41,959 nt of DNA from the NCBI GenBank assembly GCA_903921785.1, contig CAIXRH010000247.1, positions 1-41,959 of the forward strand. The letters run 5' to 3'. This DNA comes from an uncultured Pseudomonadota bacterium. Its GTDB lineage: Bacteria > Myxococcota_A > UBA796 > SXON01. Position 1 is the stretch's first letter. Each line of letters starts with the position of its first letter. A program made the position numbers and the translations under genes. This document shows positions 19,259-30,432 of the stretch, piece after piece. The notes beneath the pieces were generated by a model, which worked only from the letters and a program-made list of their open reading frames with translations, ran no database searches and was not told the origin of the DNA.

Positions 19259-19384
19259 CGGATAGAACCTCAGGAGCGCCTCCCGCCGGTGCATCCGGCG
19301 TGCCTACGGCACAACGCCCACTTTTCCCTCGCCGCCCGACGGCCGTCCGCCACCCCTCGCCGACAGCCGTCACCCGGAGCCCCC

Positions 19385-20815
19385 GTGTCCCCTCTCCTGC
19401 TCCTCGCGTCGCTGGCCCACGCTTCCTGCCAGCTCATGCAGACCGCCACCGCGACCGGCACCCGGCTCGACCTCACCGCCAACGCCGAGCCGCTCTCCTG
19501 CCGGCGCATCACGCTGCGCACCCCCACCGAGACCCCGAAGGTGGAGGTCCGCATCGGCAAACGCCGCCCGCCCAAGGACCACGTGCGGGTCACCCCCGGG
19601 CAGGTCGAGATCGGGCTCCCGGAGCTCCTCCCCGGCGACACCGCCACGGTGGACGTGAGCGTCCCCGGCGACAAGCTGGAGGTGATCCTCGGCACCCCGC
19701 CCGCGCCCGCGCCCACCGCGGCCGAGACCCACGTCACCTGGACCGTGGAGCTCAACGCGAAGCACCCCGGCTGGGGCTTCGCCGACCCCGCGTTCGCCGC
19801 GACACACAAGGAGATCGCCACCCTCGGCCCGGACGGGCACCGCACCGAGGAGGAGCGCGGGGCGGCGCCGCAAGGCACGCTGACCCTCGCCCCCGGCTCG
19901 TTCACCCTCCACATCCCCGGTGCCCACCTCTACGGCACCGGCAGCGCAGACGTGCAGGTCACCCACCTGAGTGACGGTCTCCGCTTCGATGCGCCGAAGG
20001 GCGGGGAGGCGCGGTGGATCGTGCTCTCCGTCGTCGGCGCCGGGGTGATCCCGGACTCCGACACCTACATCTCCGGGATCGACTGGCGCTTTCGCCAGGT
20101 GAGCCTCCCCGAGCCGGCGATCCCCGCCCGCCTCGCCTCGGTGACCGACAAGCTGGAGCTGGCCCAGGCGCTCTACGACGAGGTCCGCGGGCCGGTCGAC
20201 GGTTGGTTGCCCGGCCCCGACGCGCTCCACCCCCGACAGCTCAACCGGGCATGGCGCTCGGGCTGGCTCACGCCGGTGGAGCGCGGCCTGGTCCTCGACC
20301 GGATGCTGATGCAGGGCCGCATCGTCAGCGCCTGGGCGCTCACCGGGAGCGCCCCCGACCCGCTCACCCTCACCGGGTTCGACCACATGCTCCTCGCCGC
20401 CCAGCTCGGCGAGCGTGAGGTCCTGCTCGACCCCGCGTGCGCCGCCTGCGCGTTCGACGAGGTGTCCACGAAGGTGGTCGGCAAACCCGCGTTGGGCGCC
20501 ACCCGGGTGGTGCCGCTCTCGCCGGGCACCCTGGAACGCACGATCAAGCTGGTCGGGACGGAGTTCCAGGTGCACGTCAAGGCCACCGGCGCCGGCGCCC
20601 TCTGGCTACGCGAGGCGGTCTGGGGCCTCAGCGACGCGCGGCGGGACGCGGTGCTCGGGGAGCACCTCGGCCTGGAGGGCGCGAAGATCGCGGCGACCAC
20701 CGGACTGGACGAGCCCGGCGCGCCGGTGGAGCTCGACCTCACCGGCGAGCGCTCGCCAAAGCCGCTGTTCTCCGACACCGAGGCGCCGTGGATCGGGGGA
20801 TGGGCGGACCTGTGA
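19385..20815 (+). CDS. Exported protein with transglutaminase-like domain
   Basis: A 476-residue exported protein. GTG 19385 gives the short signal MSPLLLLASLAHAS; the frame is open further left but only antisense to the TPR gene. The first ~270 residues are beta-rich, with no family I can name. Around residues 295-375 the pattern resembles the transglutaminase-like fold used in DUF3857-type proteins: a helix (LVLDRMLMQGRIVSAWAL), then FDHMLLAAQ with the expected His and LLDPACAAC with the expected Asp. The residue normally supplying the catalytic Cys seems to be in GWLTPVER, without Cys, so it may be a non-catalytic relative. It is followed after 104 bp by the GGDEF-EAL gene on the same strand. 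Confidence 0.65.
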   Translation: MSPLLLLASLAHASCQLMQTATATGTRLDLTANAEPLSCRRITLRTPTETPKVEVRIGKRRPPKDHVRVTPGQVEIGLPELLPGDTATVDVSVPGDKLEVILGTPPAPAPTAAETHVTWTVELNAKHPGWGFADPAFAATHKEIATLGPDGHRTEEERGAAPQGTLTLAPGSFTLHIPGAHLYGTGSADVQVTHLSDGLRFDAPKGGEARWIVLSVVGAGVIPDSDTYISGIDWRFRQVSLPEPAIPARLASVTDKLELAQALYDEVRGPVDGWLPGPDALHPRQLNRAWRSGWLTPVERGLVLDRMLMQGRIVSAWALTGSAPDPLTLTGFDHMLLAAQLGEREVLLDPACAACAFDEVSTKVVGKPALGATRVVPLSPGTLERTIKLVGTEFQVHVKATGAGALWLREAVWGLSDARRDAVLGEHLGLEGAKIAATTGLDEPGAPVELDLTGERSPKPLFSDTEAPWIGGWADL

Positions 20816-20919
20816 GGCGCCCCCCTCACGGCTTCCCCGAATGGTCAAGAATCTCCCACGCGGGGCGCGCCGGTCGTGTCTCTACTTGCACGCTCGACAT
20901 TCCCGAGCCACGATCGGGT

Positions 20920-23007
20920 GTGACCTCCTCCGCAGCTGTCGACCGCTTCTTCCAGGTCGCCATCGAGAACGTCTCCGACGCCATCGAGGTGACGGACGCC
21001 ACGGGGCATTTCGCCTACGTGAACCCCGCGTGGGAGCGGCTCACCGGGTACAGCGCGGCCGAGGCGGTTGGGAAGACCCCAAGGTTGCTTCGGAGCAACT
21101 ACCACTCCGAAGAATACTACGACGACGCCTACCGATCGGTCGTGGAGCAGGGGGCGTGGAGCGGCGAGCTGGTGAGCCGCCGGAAGGACGGGAAGCTCAT
21201 CTTCACGCTGGTCTCGCTCACCAGCGTCTACGATCCCGACGGTCGAGCCCGCCACCGGGTCGCGGTACGGCGCGATCTGACGGGAGAGCTCTCGCGAATC
21301 CGTGAGCACGCCGATCGATTTGCGCTCGCCATGCTCGCCACCCGCGATGGGCTCTCGGACTGGGACATCGCCACCGGGGAGGTGTTCACCTCGGAGCGCT
21401 GGAAGGAGATCACCGGCGTCGATCACGCGCCGGCCGAGCTTGCCCAGTGGTTCCAGGCGGCGCTCCACCCCGACGACGCAGGCCGGTTCGGGGCGGAGCT
21501 CTCCCTCCACCTCGAAGGTCGGGACCGCTTCTTCGAGGCCGAATTCCGGATGATCCGCCCCGACGGTGCCGTGGTGCACCTCGAGCACCGGGCGATCACC
21601 GTGCGGGATGACGAAGGGAACGCCGTGCGCGTGGTGGCCGCGCTCGCCGACGTCACCGAGCGAAAGGCCACCGAGCGGAGGTTGTTCCACGGCGCCACCC
21701 ACGACGGATTGACCGACCTTCCGAACCGGTCCCTCTTCGTGGATCATGTCCGCGCCGCGATCGGCCGGGCGAGCCGGGTGGATGGCCCGGCGTTCTCCCT
21801 GCTCTACATCGACCTGCGCCACTTCAAGAGCGTCAACGACGCGTACGGCCACGCCGCGGGCGACGCGCTCTTGCGGTCGATCGCGCGCCGCCTCCAGGCG
21901 ACGGTTCGCCCCGGCGACAGCCTCGCGCGGCTCGGCGGCGACGAGTTCGCCGTGCTCCTCGACGGCGTGGTCTCGGAGGACGTCGCCGACGCAGCCGCGC
22001 GGCGAATCCTCCGCCAGCTGGAGCGCCCCCATGAGATCGATGGGTCTAACCTGGTGATCTCGGCAACGATCGGCGTCACTCTCGGCGACGCCCACTCCGA
22101 CGTCGACCAGCTCGTACGCGCGGCAGACTCGGCGATGTACGAAGCCCGGCGCTCGGACCGCCACCCCGTCGCCCTCTCGACCGACGGGACCGCCGCCGCC
22201 AGCCACCGCCGCGCTCGGATGGTCGGCGCCCTTCGCGACGCGCTCGCGGCCCGGGCGATCGACGTGGTGTACCAGCCGATCGTGCGCGTCCGGGGCAACG
22301 GGCTCGTGGGCGCCGAAGCCCTCGCGCGGTGGACCCACCCGGAGCTCGGCGTGGTCCCCCCCTCGGAATTCGTACCCCTGGCGGAAGAGTCGCAGCTCGC
22401 CGGCCGCCTCGGCGCGGTGGTGCTCGAGCGCACCCTCGACGACCTCGGCCGGTGGATCGAAGATGGCCTCATCGGCCCGGACTTCGTGGTGCACGTCAAC
22501 GTGAGCCCCCACCAGCTGCTCGACCCGCGCCTGCTCAGCCACCTCGCCCGGCTCAGCGCGGCGGGGCGCCTGCCTCCGGGACGCCTCTGCCTGGAGATCA
22601 CCGAGACCGCGCTGGTAGGCCGCCCGGAGGCCGTCGTGCAGACGATCGAGGCGGCGCGGGCCTACGGCGTCACCTTCGCCCTCGACGACTTCGGCACCGG
22701 CTACTCCTCGCTCTCGCACCTCCGCCGTTTCGCCGTCTCCACCGTGAAGATCGACCGTAGCTTCGTGATGCAGCTCCCCGGCGACCCGGTGAGCCGCGAG
22801 ATCGTCGCCGGGCTGCTCACGATGACGCGCGCGCTGGGCATGTCGGTCGTCGCGGAGGGCGTGGAGGGAACCGAGCACGAACGCTGGCTCGACGACCTCG
22901 GCTGCCACCTCGCGCAGGGGTACCTCTACGCGAAGCCGGCCCCGGTCGCCGCGTTCAACGCCTGGGTTCGGGAGAACCAACAGCGGACCGGCGTGCCGGT
23001 GGCCTGA
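20920..23007 (+). CDS. PAS-PAS-GGDEF-EAL cyclic-di-GMP enzyme
   Basis: A 695-residue protein that makes and/or breaks c-di-GMP. GTG 20920 is the only reasonable start: the frame upstream overlaps the previous gene and has no other start close by. Two PAS domains (about residues 5-125 and 130-255, the first with FAYVNPAWERLTGYSAAEAVG) lead into GGDEF (LGGDEF, 339-343) with an intact RxxD inhibition site (RPGD) five residues before it. The EAL domain starts at GAEALARW (466-468) and keeps LDDFGTGYSSL and VAEGVEG. Both catalytic signatures look intact, so a bifunctional or switchable enzyme is likely. There is no membrane segment; PAS input is presumably cytosolic. A PilZ-like protein that may read c-di-GMP is encoded at 32216. 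Confidence 0.92.
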   Translation: MTSSAAVDRFFQVAIENVSDAIEVTDATGHFAYVNPAWERLTGYSAAEAVGKTPRLLRSNYHSEEYYDDAYRSVVEQGAWSGELVSRRKDGKLIFTLVSLTSVYDPDGRARHRVAVRRDLTGELSRIREHADRFALAMLATRDGLSDWDIATGEVFTSERWKEITGVDHAPAELAQWFQAALHPDDAGRFGAELSLHLEGRDRFFEAEFRMIRPDGAVVHLEHRAITVRDDEGNAVRVVAALADVTERKATERRLFHGATHDGLTDLPNRSLFVDHVRAAIGRASRVDGPAFSLLYIDLRHFKSVNDAYGHAAGDALLRSIARRLQATVRPGDSLARLGGDEFAVLLDGVVSEDVADAAARRILRQLERPHEIDGSNLVISATIGVTLGDAHSDVDQLVRAADSAMYEARRSDRHPVALSTDGTAAASHRRARMVGALRDALAARAIDVVYQPIVRVRGNGLVGAEALARWTHPELGVVPPSEFVPLAEESQLAGRLGAVVLERTLDDLGRWIEDGLIGPDFVVHVNVSPHQLLDPRLLSHLARLSAAGRLPPGRLCLEITETALVGRPEAVVQTIEAARAYGVTFALDDFGTGYSSLSHLRRFAVSTVKIDRSFVMQLPGDPVSREIVAGLLTMTRALGMSVVAEGVEGTEHERWLDDLGCHLAQGYLYAKPAPVAAFNAWVRENQQRTGVPVA

Positions 23008-23056
23008 CGTAGATCGGGTCAAGGGGCGGCCCGGGTGCACCGCCCAGCCGACCCGC

Positions 23057-23105
23057 ATCGGCGGCGGTCGAGGAGCCGCCGGGGTGAGAATGGCGAGGCT
23101 CGGGC
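23057..23105 (+). repeat. Dispersed intergenic repeat, copy C
   Basis: Core CGGCGGTCGAGGAGCCGCC, then TGAGAATGGCGAGGCTCGGG. It is a slightly more divergent member of the family at 11760, 11892, 15495 and 33153, located 50 bp after the GGDEF-EAL gene. Confidence 0.6.
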
Positions 23106-23180
23106 CGAAGCCGCCACCGCGGCGCCGCCGACGCCGGTCACGGCTGGCCCACATTGGGCTCGCGAGGGTGGGGAAAGTGA

Positions 23181-23221
23181 GCCGATCCGAGCGCGAGCGT
23201 TCGCGTAGCGCTCGCATCGGC
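23181..23221. repeat. Long hairpin in convergent gap
   Basis: GCCGATCCGAGCGC (23181-23194) and GCGCTCGCATCGGC (23208-23221) pair over 14 positions with one mismatch and a 13-nt loop. No T-run follows on either strand, so it may act as an RNA 3'-end stabiliser or a weak terminator for the rightward transcript. Confidence 0.5.
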
Positions 23222-23238
23222 GGCCGGAGGGGGAACGG

Positions 23239-23313
23239 AAAAGGGCCCCGAAGGGGCAAAACGGCCCCGAAGGGGCAAAAGGGCCCCGAAGGGGCAAAAC
23301 GGCCCGAAGGGCC
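23239..23313 (-). terminator. Four tandem intrinsic terminators after atp operon
   Basis: Read on the minus strand, leaving the atp operon, there are four consecutive stem-loops. The first is GGCCC-TTC-GGGCC and the next three are GCCCC-TTC-GGGGC, each followed by C or G and TTTT. The three identical units form an exact 19-bp tandem repeat (23243-23261, 23262-23280, 23281-23299) apart from one alternating base. Each is a GC stem plus U-tract, the classic intrinsic terminator. The plus strand lacks T-runs, so direction is leftward. Confidence 0.85.
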
Positions 23314-23349
23314 CTTTCGGGAAGAGGCCGGCGCCGAAGCGCCGCCGCC

Positions 23350-23604
23350 CTACACCGCCTCGCAGCTCTCGGTGAGGATCGTCACCCGGTCGGGGCCCGC
23401 TTCCGCGAAGCCCACGCCCACCGTGAACCGCACCTTGCCTTCGCCCGTGTGAACGGTGACCGGGCCGGGGACCAGCGTCGTGAGGTACGGGATGTGCTTG
23501 GGCAGCACCCCGAACTCGCCGAGCGCGCCCGGCGCCTGCACCGAGTCGGCCTTGCCTTCCCACGCCACCTTGCGGGGCGTGACGATGCGAACGTCGAGCG
23601 CCAT
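23350..23604 (-). CDS. atpC: ATP synthase F1 epsilon subunit, short form
   Basis: An 84-residue protein matching only the N-terminal beta-sandwich of epsilon (MALDVRIVTPRKVAWEG, then PGALGEFGVLPKHIPYLTTL and FTVGVGFAEAGPDRVTILTE). The usual C-terminal helical hairpin, which makes most bacterial epsilon subunits 130-140 residues long and can inhibit ATP hydrolysis, is absent; the stop is followed immediately by the terminator region, so nothing is left to encode it. It links gamma to the c-ring. It starts 3 nt after the beta stop, with GGAGG inside the end of atpD as ribosome-binding site. Confidence 0.93.
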   Translation of the reverse strand: MALDVRIVTPRKVAWEGKADSVQAPGALGEFGVLPKHIPYLTTLVPGPVTVHTGEGKVRFTVGVGFAEAGPDRVTILTESCEAV

Positions 23605-23607
23605 GGC

Positions 23608-25107
<1,500 letters not shown>

Positions 25108-25962
25108 CTAGAGCGCTTCGGCGCCGGAGATGATCTCGATGAGCTCGCGGGTGATCGCGGCCTGACGGGAACGGTTGTACTCGATCGTGAGACGGTCGAT
25201 GAGGTCGCTCGCGTTGCGCGTCGCGTTGTCCATCGCCGTCATCTGGGAGGCGAAGAAGCCCGCCTCGTTCTCCAGGAACGCCTGGAGGAGGATGGTGCGG
25301 AGGTACAGCGGCAGAAGCGTGCCGAGGATCTCCGCGCCGTTGGGCTCATACGTGTAGTCGACCGACGCGGCCTCCGTCGCGGTGATCGCGAGCGGGAGCA
25401 CCTTGCTGATCGTGGGGATCTGGGTGAGCGTGCTCTTGAACGCGTTGTAGCAGACGTACGCTTCGTCGAACTCGCCGGCTTCGAAGCCGTTGGTGAGGAA
25501 GTCCGACATCGCCTGCACGGTGCCCTGGAACCGGGCAGAGACGATGCCGTTCTCATTCACCGAATCCCAACCACGGGTCCTGAGGAAGTCCCGGGGCTTC
25601 TTGCCGAAGGTGCGGAGGATGATCTCCTTGCCCTCGGCGCGCTGCGCCTTGAGGAACTCTTCGACCCGCCGGTCGCGGTTGCTGTTGAAGCCCCCGCAGA
25701 GGCCGCGATCCGAGCCCACCACACACACCGCCACGCGGACGACGGCCTGGCGGGACGTGAGGAGCGGATGCTCCACATCGCCCGCGCCCGCGGCCACCCG
25801 CTGGATGGTGGACGTCAGCGCCTGCTGGTACGGACGCGCGTTGGTGGCGGACTCCGTGGCCCGACGCAGCTTCGCCGCCGCGACCATCTTCATGGCGTTG
25901 GTGATCTGCCGGGTGGACTTGACCGACGCGATGCGCGTGCGGATGTCACGCAACGAAGCCAT
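25108..25962 (-). CDS. atpG: ATP synthase F1 gamma subunit
   Basis: A 284-residue rotor-shaft subunit. The N-terminal helix (MASLRDIRTRIASVKSTRQI, followed by TNAMKMVAAAKLRRA) and the C-terminal helix (MDNATRNASDLIDRLTIEYN, followed by RSRQAAITREL) are the paired coiled-coil of gamma; the middle contains the conserved SDRGLCGGFN. The length is normal for bacteria (about 285-290). AAGGAG lies 6 nt before the ATG, a strong ribosome-binding site; the gap to alpha is 9 nt. It converts proton-driven ring rotation into beta-subunit conformational change. Confidence 0.97.
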   Translation of the reverse strand: MASLRDIRTRIASVKSTRQITNAMKMVAAAKLRRATESATNARPYQQALTSTIQRVAAGAGDVEHPLLTSRQAVVRVAVCVVGSDRGLCGGFNSNRDRRVEEFLKAQRAEGKEIILRTFGKKPRDFLRTRGWDSVNENGIVSARFQGTVQAMSDFLTNGFEAGEFDEAYVCYNAFKSTLTQIPTISKVLPLAITATEAASVDYTYEPNGAEILGTLLPLYLRTILLQAFLENEAGFFASQMTAMDNATRNASDLIDRLTIEYNRSRQAAITRELIEIISGAEAL

Positions 25963-25971
25963 GGGTGCTCC

Positions 25972-27501
<1,530 letters not shown>

Positions 27502-28056
27502 CTATCCGAGTGCGGTGGTGGCGAGGGTGACCTGGAGCGTCTCCAGGCGGGTACGAAGCGAAGCGTCGAACAGGCGGCTGCCGACCCGGGCGACCATGCC
27601 GCCGAGGATGGTCGGGTCCACCTTCGTTTCGAGGACCACCTGCTTGCCGGTGGCGGTGGAGAGCGCCGCGGTGATCTCGGCCTGGAGGCCGGAGGAGGCC
27701 GGGGCGGCGGTGGTGACGGTGGCGCGCACGCGGTTGGCGAGCGTATCCGCCAACGCGCGGTACTCCCGAGCGATGTCGGGGAGGGCGGCGAAGCGGTCCT
27801 TGTCCGCCACGAGGCGGACGAAGTTGCTGAAGAGCGGACCCGCGCCGACCTTGGGGAGCACCGCTTCGAGCACGCCGCGGCGCTCGACCGCGGTGAAGCC
27901 CGGGTTGCCCATGGCGCCGAGGAGCTGGCTGTCGTTGGCGAGGCAGAGCTCCACCAGCGCGTCGAGCTGCGCGCCCACCGCATCCACCGAGCTGGACTCT
28001 TGGGCCAGCTCGAGGATCGCCTTGGCGTAACGACGAGCGAGAGAACCTTCGATCAC
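27502..28056 (-). CDS. atpH: ATP synthase F1 delta subunit
   Basis: A 184-residue delta (OSCP-type) subunit. It begins MIEGSLARRYAKAILELAQE, the conserved N-terminal helix that binds alpha, and ends in the b-binding region with DPTILGGMVARVGSRLFDAS. The length is normal (about 178-185). ATG overlaps the stop of b by 4 nt (ATGA), the usual coupling between peripheral-stalk genes. It fastens the b/b' stalk to the top of F1. Confidence 0.95.
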   Translation of the reverse strand: MIEGSLARRYAKAILELAQESSSVDAVGAQLDALVELCLANDSQLLGAMGNPGFTAVERRGVLEAVLPKVGAGPLFSNFVRLVADKDRFAALPDIAREYRALADTLANRVRATVTTAAPASSGLQAEITAALSTATGKQVVLETKVDPTILGGMVARVGSRLFDASLRTRLETLQVTLATTALG

Positions 28057-28691
28057 GCCTCACCTCCCACCGGCTTGCGGAGCGCGCCGAGGAACTCGCC
28101 CTGGAGGCGGGCCTGATCCTCGGGGGTGACATTCTGCTTCACGATCTCCCGGGCGAGGCCGGTGGCCTGCTCGACCACCTCCCGCCGGATCTCGTTGCGC
28201 GCGCGGAGCGCCTCTTCGCGGATGGTGCGCTGGGCGGTGTCGCGGATGCGCACCGAGTCGGCTTCAGCGCGCTCGCGGATGCGCTCGGACTCGGCCTCGG
28301 CCTCGTGGGCCGCCTCGGCCTTCATCTCTTCGATGCGGCGATCGAGCCCGGCGAGGCGGGCTTCGATCTCGTGGTAGCGCTTGTCCGCCTCGTCCTTGAG
28401 GCGAGCGGACTCGTCCAGATCGCGGCGGACGGCGTTCGCGCGGTTGCCCAGGGCGTCCATGATCGGGCGCCGGGCCGCGAAGAACAGCACCAGGATGAAG
28501 AGGACGAGGTTGACGGACTGGAGGGTGAGCAGCTTCGCGTCCGGACCGGACTCGTGGCCTCCCTCTTCGGACGCCGCGCCTTCGTGGGCGGCCGCTTCGT
28601 GAGCCGCACCTTCCGGTGCCGCAGCTTCGGCGCCCGCGGCGCCCTCGTGGCCTTCCTGGGCCCACGCTTCCCCGACGAACAGGCCCATCAC
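28053..28691 (-). CDS. atpF: ATP synthase Fo b subunit
   Basis: A 212-residue peripheral-stalk subunit. Before its membrane helix (LLTLQSVNLVLFILVLFFAARRP, about residues 54-76) it has an unusual ~53-residue N-terminal part: a hydrophobic stretch GLFVGEAWAQ followed by an Ala/Glu/His/Gly-rich tract (EAAAHEGAASEEGGHESG). Similar low-complexity leaders occur on some b subunits of other Proteobacteria and may be periplasmic or cleaved. After the helix comes a long charged coiled coil to the end. The start can be GTG 28691 or ATG 28688, both overlapping the b' stop. With b' it forms a heterodimeric stalk. Confidence 0.92.
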   Translation of the reverse strand: MMGLFVGEAWAQEGHEGAAGAEAAAPEGAAHEAAAHEGAASEEGGHESGPDAKLLTLQSVNLVLFILVLFFAARRPIMDALGNRANAVRRDLDESARLKDEADKRYHEIEARLAGLDRRIEEMKAEAAHEAEAESERIRERAEADSVRIRDTAQRTIREEALRARNEIRREVVEQATGLAREIVKQNVTPEDQARLQGEFLGALRKPVGGEA

Positions 28692-29131
28692 GCCTCCACC
28701 GACAACGGACGACCGAGGGTGCTCGAGGCCATGTCGCCCGCGAGCTGCCGCGCCATGCGGCCCACCTGCTCCCGCGCCAGGGCGGCTTCGCCCTGGAGCA
28801 CCGCCACCTCATCGGCGATCATCTTGTCGGCCTCGGCGCGGGCCTGGGCGACGCGCTTGGCGTGGACCGCCTGGGCATCCGCCCGCTTCTGGGCGCGGAA
28901 GTCGGCCACCTCGGTGCGGGCGCGGGTGAGCGCGGCCTCCCACTGCTGCAGCTTGAGCGTGGCCTTCTCCTGGAGGGCCTCCGCCTTGCGCCGCTCGCCG
29001 ACCGTCGCTTCACGACGCGCGCGAAGGTAGGCCAACATGGGCTTGAAGAGAATGAAATGCAGCCCCGCGATGACCGCGAAGAAGGGGAGCACCTGAAGCC
29101 CGACGAGGATCGGGTCGGGGATGATGTTCAT
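28688..29131 (-). CDS. atpF': ATP synthase Fo b' subunit
   Basis: A 147-residue stalk subunit and the first gene of the operon. ATG 29131 gives MNIIPDPILVGLQVLPFFAV, an N-terminal membrane helix with the typical FKPMLAYL exit, then a charged coiled coil (RREATVGERRKAEALQEK and onward) ending in MASSTLGRPLSVEA. It is shorter than b and has no N-terminal extension, which is why I call it b'. There are no a, c or I genes upstream; instead the divergent methyltransferase starts at 29261, so the rest of Fo must be elsewhere. GGTGGA just before the ATG may serve as ribosome-binding site. Confidence 0.9.
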   Translation of the reverse strand: MNIIPDPILVGLQVLPFFAVIAGLHFILFKPMLAYLRARREATVGERRKAEALQEKATLKLQQWEAALTRARTEVADFRAQKRADAQAVHAKRVAQARAEADKMIADEVAVLQGEAALAREQVGRMARQLAGDMASSTLGRPLSVEA

Positions 29132-29247
29132 CGTCCACCGGGAAGAGGGTCGCGCAACTATGCTGGCGGCTGGTCTCGGGCAAGCCGATTTGCCCACCCA
29201 GACGCCCGCACGGGCGGCCGGCGGGCGGGCATCGGCGACGCGACCGG

Positions 29248-29253
29248 TTACCC
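29248..29253 (+). promoter_or_regulatory. Putative leaderless -10 element
   Basis: TTACCC within CCGGTTACCCG ends 7 nt before the ATG at 29261. No ribosome-binding site is seen upstream of that ATG. Confidence 0.25.
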
Positions 29254-29260
29254 GCCGGGC

Positions 29261-30301
29261 ATGAAGCGGCGCTTGCTCGACTGGCTGGCCTGCCCGGCCT
29301 GCGGGACCCCCGATCTCCACCTCAGCGTGGCGAAGTCCGAAGCCCAAAAGGTGTACGCAGGGCATTGGGAACCCGGCGAGCTCCCGGCCGGTGCGGACTC
29401 CGCGACCCTCGAAGAGGTGATCGAGGGCACCCTCCGCTGCCGGGGCTGCGCCGCCACCTACCCGATCCTCGACGGCATCCCCCGGATGATGGGCCCGGAC
29501 AGCCCCGCGGGCGCCGCCACCGGCCACCGGTGGACCGAGTTCGACCAGGCCGTGCCCGAGTTCGAGAAGAACTTCCTCGATCTCGCGAGCCCCCTCACCC
29601 CGAACGACTTCACGGGCAAGCTCGTGCTCGACGCCGGCTGCGGCTTCGGCCGGCACGCCCGCTTCGCCGCCCGATACGGCGCGGAGATCGTGGCGATCGA
29701 CAACTCGGCCGAGGCGGTCGCGTCGTGCCAGGCCAACCTCCAGGGCGCCGTGCGCTCGCACGTGATCCAGGGCGACGTCGACCGGCCCCCCTTCCGCCGC
29801 GGCATCTTCGATCTCGTCTACAGCTACGGCGTGCTCCACCATGTGCGGGACGCGAAGGCGACGTTTCGCACCCTCGGTGAGCTGGTCCACCCCAGCGGCA
29901 GGTTGTCGATCTGGGTGTACGGGCCGCGCCAGGGCACCACGCGGGTGGCCACGGGCGCGCTTCGCGGCGCCGCCGCCGCGATGACGCCCGAGCAGCTCCA
30001 CAGCTTCTCCCGCGCGATCGCCCGGGGGCTCCGCGTCTTCTCCCACACGCCGTACCGCGTGCTCGGCCCGATCCCTCCCTTCGGAAGCCTGCTCTCGCAC
30101 CTCCCGGTCCACGACCACCACCGCTGGCCGTTCGACGTGGTGGTGGCCGACATCTACGACCGCCTCCGGGTGCCGGTCACCGGGTACTTCACCGGAGAGG
30201 AGGTCGAAGGCTGGTTCGCAGACGCAGGCTACGCCGACATCCGGGTGTCCCGGCGGGTGGGAAACACCGAGAGCTTCCGGGGCCTCGGCACTCGGCGCTG
30301 A
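29261..30301 (+). CDS. Zn-ribbon class I SAM methyltransferase
   Basis: A 346-residue protein with two parts. Residues of about 1-80 are a Trm112-like zinc ribbon: MKRRLLDWLACPACGTPDLH with a second pair CRGC and then YPILDGIPRM. From about residue 125 follows a Rossmann methyltransferase: VLDAGCGFGRHARFA (motif I), IVAIDNSAEAV (acidic loop), IQGDVDRPPF and FDLVYSYGVLHHVRD (motif IV region). The C-terminal extension (HDHHRWPFDVVVADIYDRL) matches methyltransferases of polyketide, lipid or glycan clusters. The substrate cannot be told from sequence. ATG 29261 is selected because the ribbon starts there; the open frame to the left is antisense to atpF. It is divergent from the atp operon (129 bp). 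Confidence 0.85.
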   Translation: MKRRLLDWLACPACGTPDLHLSVAKSEAQKVYAGHWEPGELPAGADSATLEEVIEGTLRCRGCAATYPILDGIPRMMGPDSPAGAATGHRWTEFDQAVPEFEKNFLDLASPLTPNDFTGKLVLDAGCGFGRHARFAARYGAEIVAIDNSAEAVASCQANLQGAVRSHVIQGDVDRPPFRRGIFDLVYSYGVLHHVRDAKATFRTLGELVHPSGRLSIWVYGPRQGTTRVATGALRGAAAAMTPEQLHSFSRAIARGLRVFSHTPYRVLGPIPPFGSLLSHLPVHDHHRWPFDVVVADIYDRLRVPVTGYFTGEEVEGWFADAGYADIRVSRRVGNTESFRGLGTRR

Positions 30302-30323
30302 CGCGGGCGCGTCGGCGGCGCGC

Positions 30324-30368
30324 GCCGACGCTGGTCCCGGCTCGCGACGGTCGAGGAGGGCCGGGAGG
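30324..30368 (+). repeat. Intergenic repeat, second sub-type, copy F
   Basis: 45 bp: GCCGACGCTGGTCCCGGCTC, then GCGACGGTCGAGGAGGGCC and GGGAGG. It matches copy G (38151-38195, opposite strand) at 40 of 45 positions and shares CGGTCGAGGAG with the A-E copies. It lies between the convergent methyltransferase and OmpA-like genes. Confidence 0.65.
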
Positions 30369-30432
30369 GGGAACCCCCCGAATTCGTCCGCGACCGGGAG
30401 GTTGGCCCCGGCTCAGCGCCGATCGGCTCCGC

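Larger units (their letters stand above)
23008..23349. other. 342-bp gap between convergent genes
   Basis: No gene is seen. From left to right it contains repeat copy C, a 14-bp-arm hairpin at 23181-23221 and the tandem terminator array at 23239-23313. Both convergent operons (c-di-GMP enzyme and atp) end here. Confidence 0.6.

Noticed and set aside
23243-23299. Short tandem repeat as a CRISPR array
   Set aside because: Units of 19 bp follow each other without spacers and each is a terminator hairpin.
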